DNA of 59,141 bases from Opitutales bacterium (GTDB lineage Bacteria; Verrucomicrobiota; Verrucomicrobiia; Opitutales; T3Sed10-336): assembly GCA_007130045.1 (NCBI GenBank), contig SLTG01000081.1, positions 1 to 59,141 of the forward strand. The letters are read 5' to 3'. How positions within the stretch are numbered: position 1 is the stretch's first letter; each line of letters starts with the position of its first letter. The position numbers and the translations under genes were made by a program. Of this stretch, positions 45,328 through 53,327 are shown one piece after another. The notes beneath the pieces are model-generated. The model saw only the letters and a list, made by a program, of their open reading frames with translations, had not been told where the DNA came from and searched no databases.

Positions 45328-47517
45328 TCAGTGCAATTGGAAGCCCTCGCCGTCGAATAGAACCACGCGACGATCTCCCGGGGAAAGTTCGAAGGTTTCC
45401 TCCCATTCGAACGGCCAGGCGTCCGGATCGGCGGTATCGTTGATCCGCACATGAACGCGGTACGTTCCTTCGGGTAGCTCCAGGTTCTCCAGCGCCGTAC
45501 TGGGTCCGTCGCGCCGGAGGCCGCGAGGACGGTACTCTCGCTCAAGAAGAACGTCCCCGTCAATGGACAGCCGCAATCGGACCGGCGCACGGCTCCCTCC
45601 CGAACCGGTCTCGGCGCGCATGTGTACGGGCAACCGTTCCAGTTCTTCATCGGTCAGCCGCCGCGCTTCCTCCAACGGTTCGCCCAAATGACTGAATGAA
45701 ACATACAGTTCGGGAGTTTGCGAGGGACCCCGGTACGGAGCATCGCTCGCCGCCCATGTCACAAACGCAGACAATCCCGCCAGCAAAACGCCGACCCCGA
45801 TCGCAACCAGGCGATTTCGCTTCGACGGGACGGTCTTCGCCATATTCTCCTTGAAAGCGGCGGCGGCACGACTCACCTCGTCCATCCGCATCCGATCGGT
45901 TCGCAAGAAGAGAACCCGGTTCCTGTCGGCCTTTCCCGGACGGAGAATCGGTTTGCGTTTGCCGTCAAGCCGCTGCTCCAGCCAGTCGGCGCCTTCACGG
46001 TACACGGCTTCGCCCGAACAACACCCGACGATCAATACGCCCGGCGCTCCCGCCTGAATAGCGTGCTCGATCAGGGCCGCGCTTACCCATCCCGCGCACG
46101 GGACCATCATCACACGGTAACCCGGCAATGCCGGCGATTCAAGAGTCACCGGATTCACTGCCAACACGTCGCCCCCGGATTGTCCGCAAACGTATGCAAG
46201 GAAGACCTCCTCTCCGTTCGCCTGTCTCCTCCGTATCCAATGATCAATAGACGCCTTCTCCTCGGCCACCGCAAGCCCTGGAAGCGCGATCGCATCCGAA
46301 TCACAGGCTCCGGTACAAATGCCGCACGATACGCATCGATTCGGATCGACCTGCGCCATCAGCTTCGGGCCTTTCCCTTCGCTATCCCGGGAGACCATGC
46401 GGATTGCATCGAACGGACAATCCTTCGAACACAGCGTGCAGCCCTGGCAGGTGTCGGAATTGACGCGTGCGGGCCCAATGATCGTTTCGCTGCGTTTGAC
46501 CATCATTCGGGGAACCGCGCACAACACAATCGTTCCGACAAAGAACAACGCCCAAAGCGCGCCTCCGCCGAACCGGTCGGTCAAGACGAGCGGCCAAAGA
46601 TACCACCAGTCCATCCCGAATCCATCGGGTTTAACGGCAAGGTCCGCCCGTCCGGCGCTCTCCGCCGGAACGACCAGCGACAATACAACCAGCGAAACAA
46701 GGATCCACCCGGTCAACCAATGTCCCGTAAACAGTTTCGGACGGCTTATCCGCGACAAGTGCAGCCACAGCATCACGACGATCCCCAGGGGGAGGAGCAT
46801 GTGGACGAAGAAAACAAGGAAGAAAAAGAGTGAAGGGACAAGCTCATTGGTCAGGAAGGACCGGGAGAGCGGATCCCCGAATATCGGCAGCACGTCGAAC
46901 AGCTTGGCGCTGCCCAGGGCGACCTGCTGTGCGCGCTCGTCCCATACCAGCCAATACCCCGTCCAGCCGATCACCCACAAAATCCCCACTATGAATATTC
47001 CCGTAATCCACGCGAGCGATCGGGCGCCGGTGAACTTGCGCGCAACGAACACCCGAACGACGTGCAGCAGAATGAAAAGCATGCACGCGTCGGAACTGTA
47101 CCGGTGCAAGGACCGCATGAGCTGTCCGAGGAAAGATCCCTCGCGAAGCGCTTCGAGAGAATCGTACGCCTTGTATACGCTCGGTGAATACCAAAAGAGC
47201 AGAACGACCCCCGTCGCCGCCGCGATCAGAAAACAGGTGTTGGCAATCGCCCCCGTCCGCGCCAGGGGATTCATGTGGTCCGGAATAAACCGGTCCAGAG
47301 CCCGGTCGAAACGGGCGAACCCCGATTCCATTCGGCGCAACACCGACTCCCCGCGAACGGCGGGACCGGCGTGAGCCGAAGCCGGCGCGGGACCTGGCAC
47401 GGGCGGTTTCGACGTTTCGCTCATCGCATTGTCACTTTCCGCCCGGGCCTCTTCCCGGGCGAACCGCGGGCCGCATGCGCTCGGTGCATCCTCAAGATCC
47501 GTGGAACCGCGGTTCAT
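45328..47517 (-). CDS. Cytochrome b / diferredoxin / MvhD-like fusion protein
   Basis: 729 residues. Residues 85-340 are a cytochrome b N-terminal domain with two His pairs each 14 apart (138/152 and 239/253) for two b hemes. Residues 357-367 and 395-405 are CxxCxxCxxxC clusters for two [4Fe-4S]. Residues 438-545 are MvhD-like, with cysteines in YVCGQSG, VPCAGW and GCCSGEA. One more helix (about 570-592) leads to a beta-rich periplasmic tail. ATG 47517 overlaps the SCO stop (ATGA), supporting this start; ATG 47424 is the alternative. It probably moves electrons between quinone, low-potential donors and the oxidase-like subunits. Confidence 0.85.
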   Translation of the reverse strand: MNRGSTDLEDAPSACGPRFAREEARAESDNAMSETSKPPVPGPAPASAHAGPAVRGESVLRRMESGFARFDRALDRFIPDHMNPLARTGAIANTCFLIAAATGVVLLFWYSPSVYKAYDSLEALREGSFLGQLMRSLHRYSSDACMLFILLHVVRVFVARKFTGARSLAWITGIFIVGILWVIGWTGYWLVWDERAQQVALGSAKLFDVLPIFGDPLSRSFLTNELVPSLFFFLVFFVHMLLPLGIVVMLWLHLSRISRPKLFTGHWLTGWILVSLVVLSLVVPAESAGRADLAVKPDGFGMDWWYLWPLVLTDRFGGGALWALFFVGTIVLCAVPRMMVKRSETIIGPARVNSDTCQGCTLCSKDCPFDAIRMVSRDSEGKGPKLMAQVDPNRCVSCGICTGACDSDAIALPGLAVAEEKASIDHWIRRRQANGEEVFLAYVCGQSGGDVLAVNPVTLESPALPGYRVMMVPCAGWVSAALIEHAIQAGAPGVLIVGCCSGEAVYREGADWLEQRLDGKRKPILRPGKADRNRVLFLRTDRMRMDEVSRAAAAFKENMAKTVPSKRNRLVAIGVGVLLAGLSAFVTWAASDAPYRGPSQTPELYVSFSHLGEPLEEARRLTDEELERLPVHMRAETGSGGSRAPVRLRLSIDGDVLLEREYRPRGLRRDGPSTALENLELPEGTYRVHVRINDTADPDAWPFEWEETFELSPGDRRVVLFDGEGFQLH

Positions 47518-48479
47518 TCCGGCGCGCGCGCCACTTCGCTCCCCGCCACGCGTTCTTCAGCAAGGAGGCGCAACGCTTCAATCAGCCAGCTTTCGTGCCG
47601 CTGGCTCAGATTGAAACGATAGGCTATTGTCCCGGAACGGTCGATCAGGAAGAATAGGTTGGCATGATCGATTTCACCGGTTTTTTCATTCGGCAGTCTC
47701 GCCACCTGAAGGCGGTCGAGCACCCGATTGACTTCGTCGGGCTCGCCGTTAAGGAAATGAAACTGCGGCGTGCTCATTCCATACGCCTCGGCGGCACGGG
47801 CCATCTTCTCCATAGAATCCCCTTCCGGGTCGAGCGAAACCGCGAGAATCGTAATCTCGTCACGGAGCTCTTCCGGCAGAGTTTCGATGCTCCGCCGCGC
47901 CTGCAATGCAATCATTGGGCACGCGGTCGGACAGGTGGCGTAAATCGCCGTCAGAAGCACGACGCTCCCCCGGTAATCGGAAAGGGCAACCGCCTCACCG
48001 TCCTGATTCTTCAGCGTGAACTCCGGCGGCACGAGTTCGGTGCGGATTCTCTCCGCCGGAAACGGGGTCGCCTCGGTTACCGGTGACTCAAAGGTCAAAG
48101 CGAGCAGCCCGCCGCCCAAAAACACCGCCGAAGACAACCCCGCGGCCCCAGGCGTGACAAAGCCCGCCTTTCGATCAACCCACATCTCCGCCAGCGGCGC
48201 CCGCCAGAACCACAGGGCAATTCCAAGCAGGAGCAGCGGCTGGGTAAGCATTATCCAAACCCAGCTCCACTTCATCGTTCCGCCGTCGGGATCGTATCCA
48301 AAACACCAGATACGGAAATCCGTTGCGAAATTTCCCAACGCCCCCTCGCTTGACGGCCAAAAGACGGCTGCGGCAAGAAAACCCAGGTAAAGAAGCGTCG
48401 CGGACACCAGGAAGACCGGAAATCCCGCGCCTCCGAAGAAACGGCACACCCAATCGATTACATTTTCAGTCCGTTTCAT
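47514..48479 (-). CDS. SCO1/SenC copper chaperone with N-terminal membrane helices
   Basis: 321 residues. Three hydrophobic segments (about 20-40, 70-92 and 110-130) precede a thioredoxin-fold SCO domain with the copper ligands CPTACP and the later His in IDHANLFFL. SCO proteins load CuA in subunit II. The gene follows subunit I, starting 119 bases after its stop, as in SenC-linked heme-copper clusters, with AAGGAACTGAGCT before its ATG. The added membrane helices are longer than in most SCO proteins. Confidence 0.88.
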   Translation of the reverse strand: MKRTENVIDWVCRFFGGAGFPVFLVSATLLYLGFLAAAVFWPSSEGALGNFATDFRIWCFGYDPDGGTMKWSWVWIMLTQPLLLLGIALWFWRAPLAEMWVDRKAGFVTPGAAGLSSAVFLGGGLLALTFESPVTEATPFPAERIRTELVPPEFTLKNQDGEAVALSDYRGSVVLLTAIYATCPTACPMIALQARRSIETLPEELRDEITILAVSLDPEGDSMEKMARAAEAYGMSTPQFHFLNGEPDEVNRVLDRLQVARLPNEKTGEIDHANLFFLIDRSGTIAYRFNLSQRHESWLIEALRLLAEERVAGSEVARAPE

Positions 48480-48598
48480 AGCTCAGTTCCTTCGTTCTTG
48501 CAGGACGTCGCCTTGCTTGATCCCTTCCAGGTTCGATTTTGAATGAAATCGTGGATTTGGACTCCTAACTTTTAACTTTTCCCTTTTAACCTTTAAAC

Positions 48599-50386
48599 TC
48601 ATCTCACCGGCCAGACATCGGCCAGGGCGGTCCAGTTCGCGAAGTAGTACACAGCGAACGCGATAAGGAAGATGCCCACCAAAATCACCGTTCCCGGCGT
48701 CTTGTGTTCCTCTTCACCGCCGCTCGAAGGCGTATCGTGACGTCCCAGGTCAACCGGTTTGCCCCAGCATTCCATCGGACGCCCGGCGTTCGATTTGCCG
48801 ATCAGCAACGTGCCGACGGTCAGAAGTACGAAGAGGAGCAACCCGAGAAACGCAAGCACGCCTCCGACTCCCAGCATTCCGAGAAATACGTGAACGGCGG
48901 CCCCATAAGCCTCGGCGGCCGGTTCGATGTCCGAGGTGCGCCGGGCGACGCCCATCGATCCGGCAAACGATTTGCCGACCGACATCAGCGTGATCCCCCC
49001 TGCGAAGAGCCATGGCTGAATTCGTGCCAGCCGTTTCAAGATATAGTCCTTCCGGAACAACAACGGCACCACGTAGTAGGTAAGCCCCATGAAGGCAAGC
49101 GTCGTTCCGCCGACGACCGTCGCGTGGAAGTGTCCGGGGATCCGCAGGGTGTTGTGCGCGATAATGTTGATCTGCTGAGTGCCGAGCGTCACACCGGTGA
49201 TTCCCCCAATGAAGCCGAAGATCACCACCGAGAGGACAATCGCCGAAAACGCCGGATTGCGCCAGGGCGCGGCGGTCAGCCAACCGAAAATGCCCTTGAT
49301 GTGACCGTTCCTTCTCATGGCCACCTCGACCGAAGCCGGAACAGTGAATCCGTGTATCATCGAGGCCAGTACGGCAAGGTACATTGCGTAGGAGGTGTTC
49401 CAGATCTTCCAGGTCGCGCCGACGCCCGGGTCAACGAGAAGGTGGTGCGCCGAAGCAATGTTGATGAACAGGATGTACAGGACAAAGGCCCCCCGGCAGA
49501 CCGTTTCATTCAACGGCTTCGCGCCGGTTGTCAGCGTCGCTACCATGTACCATATTGCCACCATCGCCGCGACATTGACCTGCTGCGACTGGTGACCGAG
49601 CCCCCACCAGATCATCCGGTACCACATCGGGTCCGGCTGGCCGACCCATCCCATGGAGTACATGAAAGTGGGGATCATCACGATCGCGCCGTGCAAGAGG
49701 GCCACAACCGCAATGATCGCAGCCGCGGTGGCGCCGAAAGTCACAAGCGGCACCGACCCGATGTAGGTTCTGTACCTGCGCGCCATGTAAAGGGTGGCAA
49801 AGAAGTTGAATACCCCGACCAGAGTTCCCACGGCCACCAGAATAATCCCCAGGTAAAAGGCCGGGTGGGCGAGAAGAGGAAGGTACGACGTCAAAAGGAC
49901 GTCCGCCTGACCCTGGAAAATCACGGTGTTCACCATGCCCGCGCCGACCGCCATCATTCCAAACGAGACCCAAGCCACTTTTCGCGAAAACAACTTCGCG
50001 TTAAGCAACGTCGTACAGGCGAAATACAGGACCGCAATCTCGAAGAACAGTATCCAGAATATCAACATGTTCAGCCCGTGAAGGGTAAGCATGCGGTAAA
50101 ACCAGTCGCTTGGGAGCAGGTTTACGGTCTCCCACCGGGTCAACGCCAGGAGAATGGCCGCGATGCCGCCGATCAGCAGAAAGATCACCGCGAAAACCGC
50201 ATTGATCCGTATAAAAAATTGCGCGTCCAGGCAAACCGGAAGGCCCGTCGAATCGCACTTGCGCCAGCCGCTCGCCAGCGTTCGCAGGCTCCAGCGATTG
50301 GAGCTCTCGGTTGTATCCGCGCCTAGCGTACATTCACGAACGTCGCTTGCCACGTCGCTCATCTCATTTTCCGCTTCAGATTTCAT
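48599..50386 (-). CDS. Heme-copper oxidoreductase subunit I lacking the active-site tyrosine
   Basis: 595 residues, about 12 helices. All six canonical histidines are present: low-spin heme H103 (LHGLNMLIFW) and H421, high-spin heme H419 (PGHFHATVVGG), CuB H265, H314 and H315 (SAHHLLVDPG). The cross-linked Tyr of HPEVY is replaced by Gln269 (GLGHQSQQVN), and the cbb3-type helix-VII position holds Glu by spacing. Loss of this Tyr is a hallmark of nitric oxide reductases among heme-copper enzymes, so NO reduction is more likely than O2 reduction. AAGGAG lies before ATG 50386. Confidence 0.85.
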   Translation of the reverse strand: MKSEAENEMSDVASDVRECTLGADTTESSNRWSLRTLASGWRKCDSTGLPVCLDAQFFIRINAVFAVIFLLIGGIAAILLALTRWETVNLLPSDWFYRMLTLHGLNMLIFWILFFEIAVLYFACTTLLNAKLFSRKVAWVSFGMMAVGAGMVNTVIFQGQADVLLTSYLPLLAHPAFYLGIILVAVGTLVGVFNFFATLYMARRYRTYIGSVPLVTFGATAAAIIAVVALLHGAIVMIPTFMYSMGWVGQPDPMWYRMIWWGLGHQSQQVNVAAMVAIWYMVATLTTGAKPLNETVCRGAFVLYILFINIASAHHLLVDPGVGATWKIWNTSYAMYLAVLASMIHGFTVPASVEVAMRRNGHIKGIFGWLTAAPWRNPAFSAIVLSVVIFGFIGGITGVTLGTQQINIIAHNTLRIPGHFHATVVGGTTLAFMGLTYYVVPLLFRKDYILKRLARIQPWLFAGGITLMSVGKSFAGSMGVARRTSDIEPAAEAYGAAVHVFLGMLGVGGVLAFLGLLLFVLLTVGTLLIGKSNAGRPMECWGKPVDLGRHDTPSSGGEEEHKTPGTVILVGIFLIAFAVYYFANWTALADVWPVR

Positions 50387-50398
50387 AACAAATTCTCC

Positions 50399-50923
50399 TT
50401 ACTCCACAATAAGTTTGCCGACCATCAGCGAGTGACCGATTCCGCAGAACTCGTTGCACACGATCGTGTACTCTCCTGCCGAGGTCGGTGTGATTGTCAG
50501 GACGTGGTCGTATCCTGGAAGGACCTGGAAGTTCATGTTCATCGGCAGCAGCGAAATGCCGTGCTGCAGGTCCAGCGACGAAATGTGCAAACGGTAGGTT
50601 TCTCCGGCTCGGAGCTTCAGCACGGGATACCAGCTCCACATTCTGGCGAGCAGGTACGCCTCGCCGCCGGGAGCCGGCTCGACTACTGGAACTCCGTCCA
50701 GTTCGCCGACCTGATTGGCTTCGACAAATTGATTGACCCGTTCTTCAAACTGACGGGGCTCCACCTTGTAGGCTTCTCCCGTACTGTTCTGCTTTCCAAA
50801 CAAGTGCCAGTACGGCATCATGAGAAACATGACGAGGCACCACGCGAGGGCGATGCCTATCCAAACGCGCTCGGTGCCTTTCGGCGATTTAAACCAGTCT
50901 TTTTCCGGTGATTCCAAACTCAT
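50399..50923 (-). CDS. Heme-copper oxidoreductase subunit II with CuA site
   Basis: 174 residues. One N-terminal helix (about 20-38) precedes a cupredoxin domain. The CuA ligands are complete: H121 (DLQHGISL), C156, E158, C160, H164 and M167 (CNEFCGIGHSLM). CuA takes electrons from a soluble cytochrome c or cupredoxin. The shortness resembles subunit II of ba3-like and NOR-like enzymes. TAAGGAG precedes ATG 50923, partly from the stop of the 53-residue gene upstream. Confidence 0.9.
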   Translation of the reverse strand: MSLESPEKDWFKSPKGTERVWIGIALAWCLVMFLMMPYWHLFGKQNSTGEAYKVEPRQFEERVNQFVEANQVGELDGVPVVEPAPGGEAYLLARMWSWYPVLKLRAGETYRLHISSLDLQHGISLLPMNMNFQVLPGYDHVLTITPTSAGEYTIVCNEFCGIGHSLMVGKLIVE

Positions 50924-50936
50924 GGCTTTGTTCTCC

Positions 50937-51098
50937 TTATGGCAGCGGCGCGGGCGGCACCCTTAAGAGTTCGATCCATCCCCACAACGTGTAGGACAGC
51001 AACGGAATGACGACTCCGAGGACCAGCAACGCCCAAGGGTTGTCCATCAACCGTTGAAGGATGTGTGTTTTTTCTTGTTCGTTCATAGCTTTTTCCAT
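50937..51098 (-). CDS. Small single-helix membrane protein of the oxidase operon
   Basis: 53 residues (MEKAMNEQEKTHILQRLMDN...LRVPPAPLP). A helix of about 22 hydrophobic residues, PWALLVLGVVIPLLSYTLWG, follows a charged N-terminus. The gene fits in the gap exactly: 8 bp after the second subunit-I-like gene, and 13 bp before the CuA gene, whose AGGAG overlaps its TAA stop. Start ATG 51098; ATG 51086 is possible. It likely is a structural subunit like CcoQ/CtaF. It was too short for ordinary gene listings. Confidence 0.8.
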   Translation of the reverse strand: MEKAMNEQEKTHILQRLMDNPWALLVLGVVIPLLSYTLWGWIELLRVPPAPLP

Positions 51099-51106
51099 TG
51101 TGCGAG

Positions 51107-52609
51107 TTACAAATCTGCGTTCGCTTGCGTCGTGCGCGCACCGCGATCCCTTCCGAGGTAAGCCGCTCCGATCAAAGCGAGGAAAAGCACCCCCCCGGCA
51201 ACGGCGACAAGCCCCCCGATCCCCATCATGGCGATACCTGCGTACTCACCGCCCGAATACAATTCCTGCTCGGCGCCGTACACCTTCCGGTCTAGGCCGA
51301 ACGCCCCGCCGACGGCAAAACCGAGCGCAAACAGAAGCTGCCCTCCTCCGAAGAGCAAAAGCTGCCACGGCGCCCAGCGCCCGACCATGGCGACGCACCC
51401 GGCTTTTCCATGGCGTTCGGCCATCATAAACGCCGCGGCCATGAACGCCACGGTGACGGCGCCGATCGACGCGTGGTAGTGGGCGGGTATCATCGTTGTG
51501 GAACCGCGTATCATCGCCCCAAGGGCAAAGCCGACCACCGTCATCAAGATGCTGAGCCCCAATCCAACGGTTCGAAAATCGCGCCAGAAGGCCGCCGGAA
51601 GCCGCTTCTCCCGGCGAGCGGCGGCCAGCCTCAGGCCACAGAGAAGGATGAAAACGGTAACCACGGGAAATATCCCGAACTGCATGAGCCGGGTGAACCC
51701 GGTGTGATAAAGCGGGGTAACGGTCCCCTGGATTGTGAGCAACGGTCCGGCGAGGTGCGGAAGCACAAGAAGGCCGAACAGGACTCCCGCCGTGCGCGGG
51801 GCGGTCACCCGCCTCTTAACCAATGCGCCGGCAAGGATCAGCCAAACCGCTACCATTGCCGCAACGTTCGCGACCTGCAAAACGTGCCCGCCGCCCCAGG
51901 CAACGAATTCGTAGTACGCGGCAGGCTCAAGATCGCCCGGCGTGGCCGCCCATGAGGCGACGAAGGTGGACACCGCCGCCAAAAAGGCGAGTGCGGCGGC
52001 ACGAACTCCGGCAGCGGCGTCGGCAGGAAGCGCGTCCGTCGCGGACACCGGTTCCGTCCCCGACGCACTCCCGGCACGCCGCACGATCGGGCCGCCGAGA
52101 TAAAAAGACGTCAAACCCGCAAAAAACACGATCAGGCCGACGGAAAAAAGAGGATGATCGATGAAGGGGATGTAATTCGAAAGCACCGGGTCGCTTCCCG
52201 GAATGAAGGCGGACAATGCCATCATTGCCGTGCCGGACGCGGCCAATGAAAAACCCGCTGCCTGGAACGCCGTGCTGCGCGCTCCGGGAAGCTGCGCAAA
52301 CAGGGATGCGGCGAACGCACTGAACCATACGAGCAGCGACAGGTTCACATGACTCACAAGGCAGCGGCGAAAGAAGTCCGGGTCGCTGATCCAGTGGGAG
52401 AAAGGCGGAACCCGCCCCACCACAAGCAATAACGCAAAAAGTCCGGACACCAGAAGGCTGCCGACTGCGAGGTACATCCAGGCATGAGTGCCCCGGAACG
52501 CGAAACGCTCCTTCAGTCCCCACGTGTCGGGAACGGAGATCCGCAACGGCTCCGCATCGAACCCGTATGGCGTCTCCGCCGGCCTGAAATCTGCCTGCAC
52601 CAATTTCAT
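51107..52609 (-). CDS. Heme-copper oxidase-like membrane protein with incomplete CuB site
   Basis: 500 residues, about 12 helices. It shares the block H-x-x-Q-x-x-NVAAMVA (H242, Q245, N248) with subunit I (H265, Q268, N271), so the two are paralogues. The low-spin heme His is H87 (RCLVSHVNLSLL), and the HxH pair is H377/H379 (IPAHYHASIG). Helix VII has only H285 (LPHLAGP) where two CuB histidines are expected, and there is no Tyr at H242+4 (Val246). It may be a heme-only electron-transfer subunit, or a divergent catalytic one. First gene of the operon, behind the FNR box. Confidence 0.82.
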   Translation of the reverse strand: MKLVQADFRPAETPYGFDAEPLRISVPDTWGLKERFAFRGTHAWMYLAVGSLLVSGLFALLLVVGRVPPFSHWISDPDFFRRCLVSHVNLSLLVWFSAFAASLFAQLPGARSTAFQAAGFSLAASGTAMMALSAFIPGSDPVLSNYIPFIDHPLFSVGLIVFFAGLTSFYLGGPIVRRAGSASGTEPVSATDALPADAAAGVRAAALAFLAAVSTFVASWAATPGDLEPAAYYEFVAWGGGHVLQVANVAAMVAVWLILAGALVKRRVTAPRTAGVLFGLLVLPHLAGPLLTIQGTVTPLYHTGFTRLMQFGIFPVVTVFILLCGLRLAAARREKRLPAAFWRDFRTVGLGLSILMTVVGFALGAMIRGSTTMIPAHYHASIGAVTVAFMAAAFMMAERHGKAGCVAMVGRWAPWQLLLFGGGQLLFALGFAVGGAFGLDRKVYGAEQELYSGGEYAGIAMMGIGGLVAVAGGVLFLALIGAAYLGRDRGARTTQANADL

Positions 52610-52620
52610 CGATGCGGGGG

Positions 52621-52661
52621 AGTATAGCCCGTTCCCGATCGAGAAAATTGATTCAGATCAA
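52621..52661 (-). promoter_or_regulatory. FNR/NNR-type operator and -10 box of the respiratory operon
   Basis: TTGATTCAGATCAA (plus 52648-52661) is a perfect TTGAT-N4-ATCAA CRP/FNR-family site. A TATACT -10 box on the minus strand (52626-52621) predicts transcription start near 52614, which puts the site centre about 40.5-41.5 bp upstream, the class II activator position. The start ATG follows 5 bases later, so the leader is almost absent. It should respond to low oxygen or NO. Confidence 0.75.
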
Positions 52662-52717
52662 GTTTCCCCAGGAAAACCGAATCGATATCCGCCTTCCCGA
52701 GTTCTCTCCCGCAGGCC

Positions 52718-52731
52718 TGTCCGTAAGGACA
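52718..52731. repeat. Short hairpin repeat, copy 2
   Basis: TGTCCGTAAGGACA with flanks; the minus strand reads ATGTCC-N4-GGACAGGCCT, matching 4986-4999 in opposite orientation. It lies upstream of the respiratory operon promoter. Confidence 0.45.
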
Positions 52732-52983
52732 TGGAATCCGCGCCGCTTCGGTGATTCGCACGACAAGCGAGGCGACTGCGTGCAAGTCGATGTCAGCGAA
52801 ACGGACGTGTTGAGCTACTCGCTGCGCAGAAATAAACGTAAATGTCCGGACAACCACCCCCTGTACAGGCACGCCCGGTCGAGGGTAAGCCGGGGGGCAT
52901 GGAAACGCAGTTTGAATCGTCAGAAGAAAAGAGCCAAGGAACGTCTGCGGGCAGGGGTGGCATATTCGATTCTTGATCCCATG

Positions 52984-53012
52984 AAAAAGCCCGGGACTCT
53001 TGAGTCCCGGGC
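52984..53012 (-). terminator. Terminator of the candidate RNA
   Basis: Perfect 10-bp stem (52989-52998 with 53003-53012, loop 52999-53002) followed on the minus strand by TTTTT (52988-52984). It has no coding gene behind it, which points to the RNA. Confidence 0.8.
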
Positions 53013-53315
53013 TTCCGTGATTGAGTGCCGAAAAACGGCCTCAACGGCTTCATAAAATACAGGCAGTTTGACCTTGTGAAGCTTGCAAGTGTCGGGCTGG
53101 CATCACCACCCTCGTCTTTCAAGATGGAGCCTCTGATACCCGCTTGGTTTGCCTCACGAAACCGTGAGATTGCGCAGGCGGGAAGCTCCCTGGACCGGCC
53201 CGGTTAATTTATTGTCACCAACATGGGCCCGCGTCCATCCGCCGTTCCTCCGAAGAGGCTGGGCGGATCTCAATTGACTCAGGTGAATCTTGCGCTGCCG
53301 ACAGCGCCAAGAGCT
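52984..53315 (-). ncRNA. Candidate structured non-coding RNA, about 330 nt
   Basis: No protein frame fits here, yet the minus strand folds well. From 5': GCGCTG-UCGG-CAGCGC (53307-53292), ATCCGCC/GGCGGAT capped by CCUC-UUCG-GAGG (53268-53237), a GGAGC..CCCGC long arm around CUCACG-GUUU-CGUGAG (near 53160), GCCG-UUUUU-CGGC, and a 10-bp terminator (GCCCGGGACT/AGTCCCGGGC with U-run). A TATAAT box lies upstream at 53327-53322. I checked for tmRNA, RNase P, SRP and 6S signatures and found no clear match. Function unknown. Confidence 0.6.
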
Positions 53316-53321
53316 GCGTTA

Positions 53322-53327
53322 ATTATA
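53322..53327 (-). promoter_or_regulatory. Candidate -10 box (TATAAT) of the RNA
   Basis: Exact TATAAT on the minus strand in an AT-rich stretch; start predicted near 53315. The -35 region is weak. An FNR-like half-matched site, TTGAC-TCAG-GTGAA, lies at 53274-53287, inside the proposed transcript. Confidence 0.45.

Noticed and set aside
48599-50386. cbb3 oxidase (CcoN) label for subunit I
   Set aside because: The Tyr position of cbb3 on helix VII is Glu by spacing, there is no ccoO/ccoP, and subunit II has CuA, which cbb3 lacks.
52793-53122. 109-residue minus frame over the candidate RNA
   Set aside because: Cys/Ser/Pro-rich, runs through the terminator stem, no conserved look.
53274-53287. 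Second FNR site TTGAC-TCAG-GTGAA
   Set aside because: One mismatch and no promoter at a matching distance; kept only as a remark.
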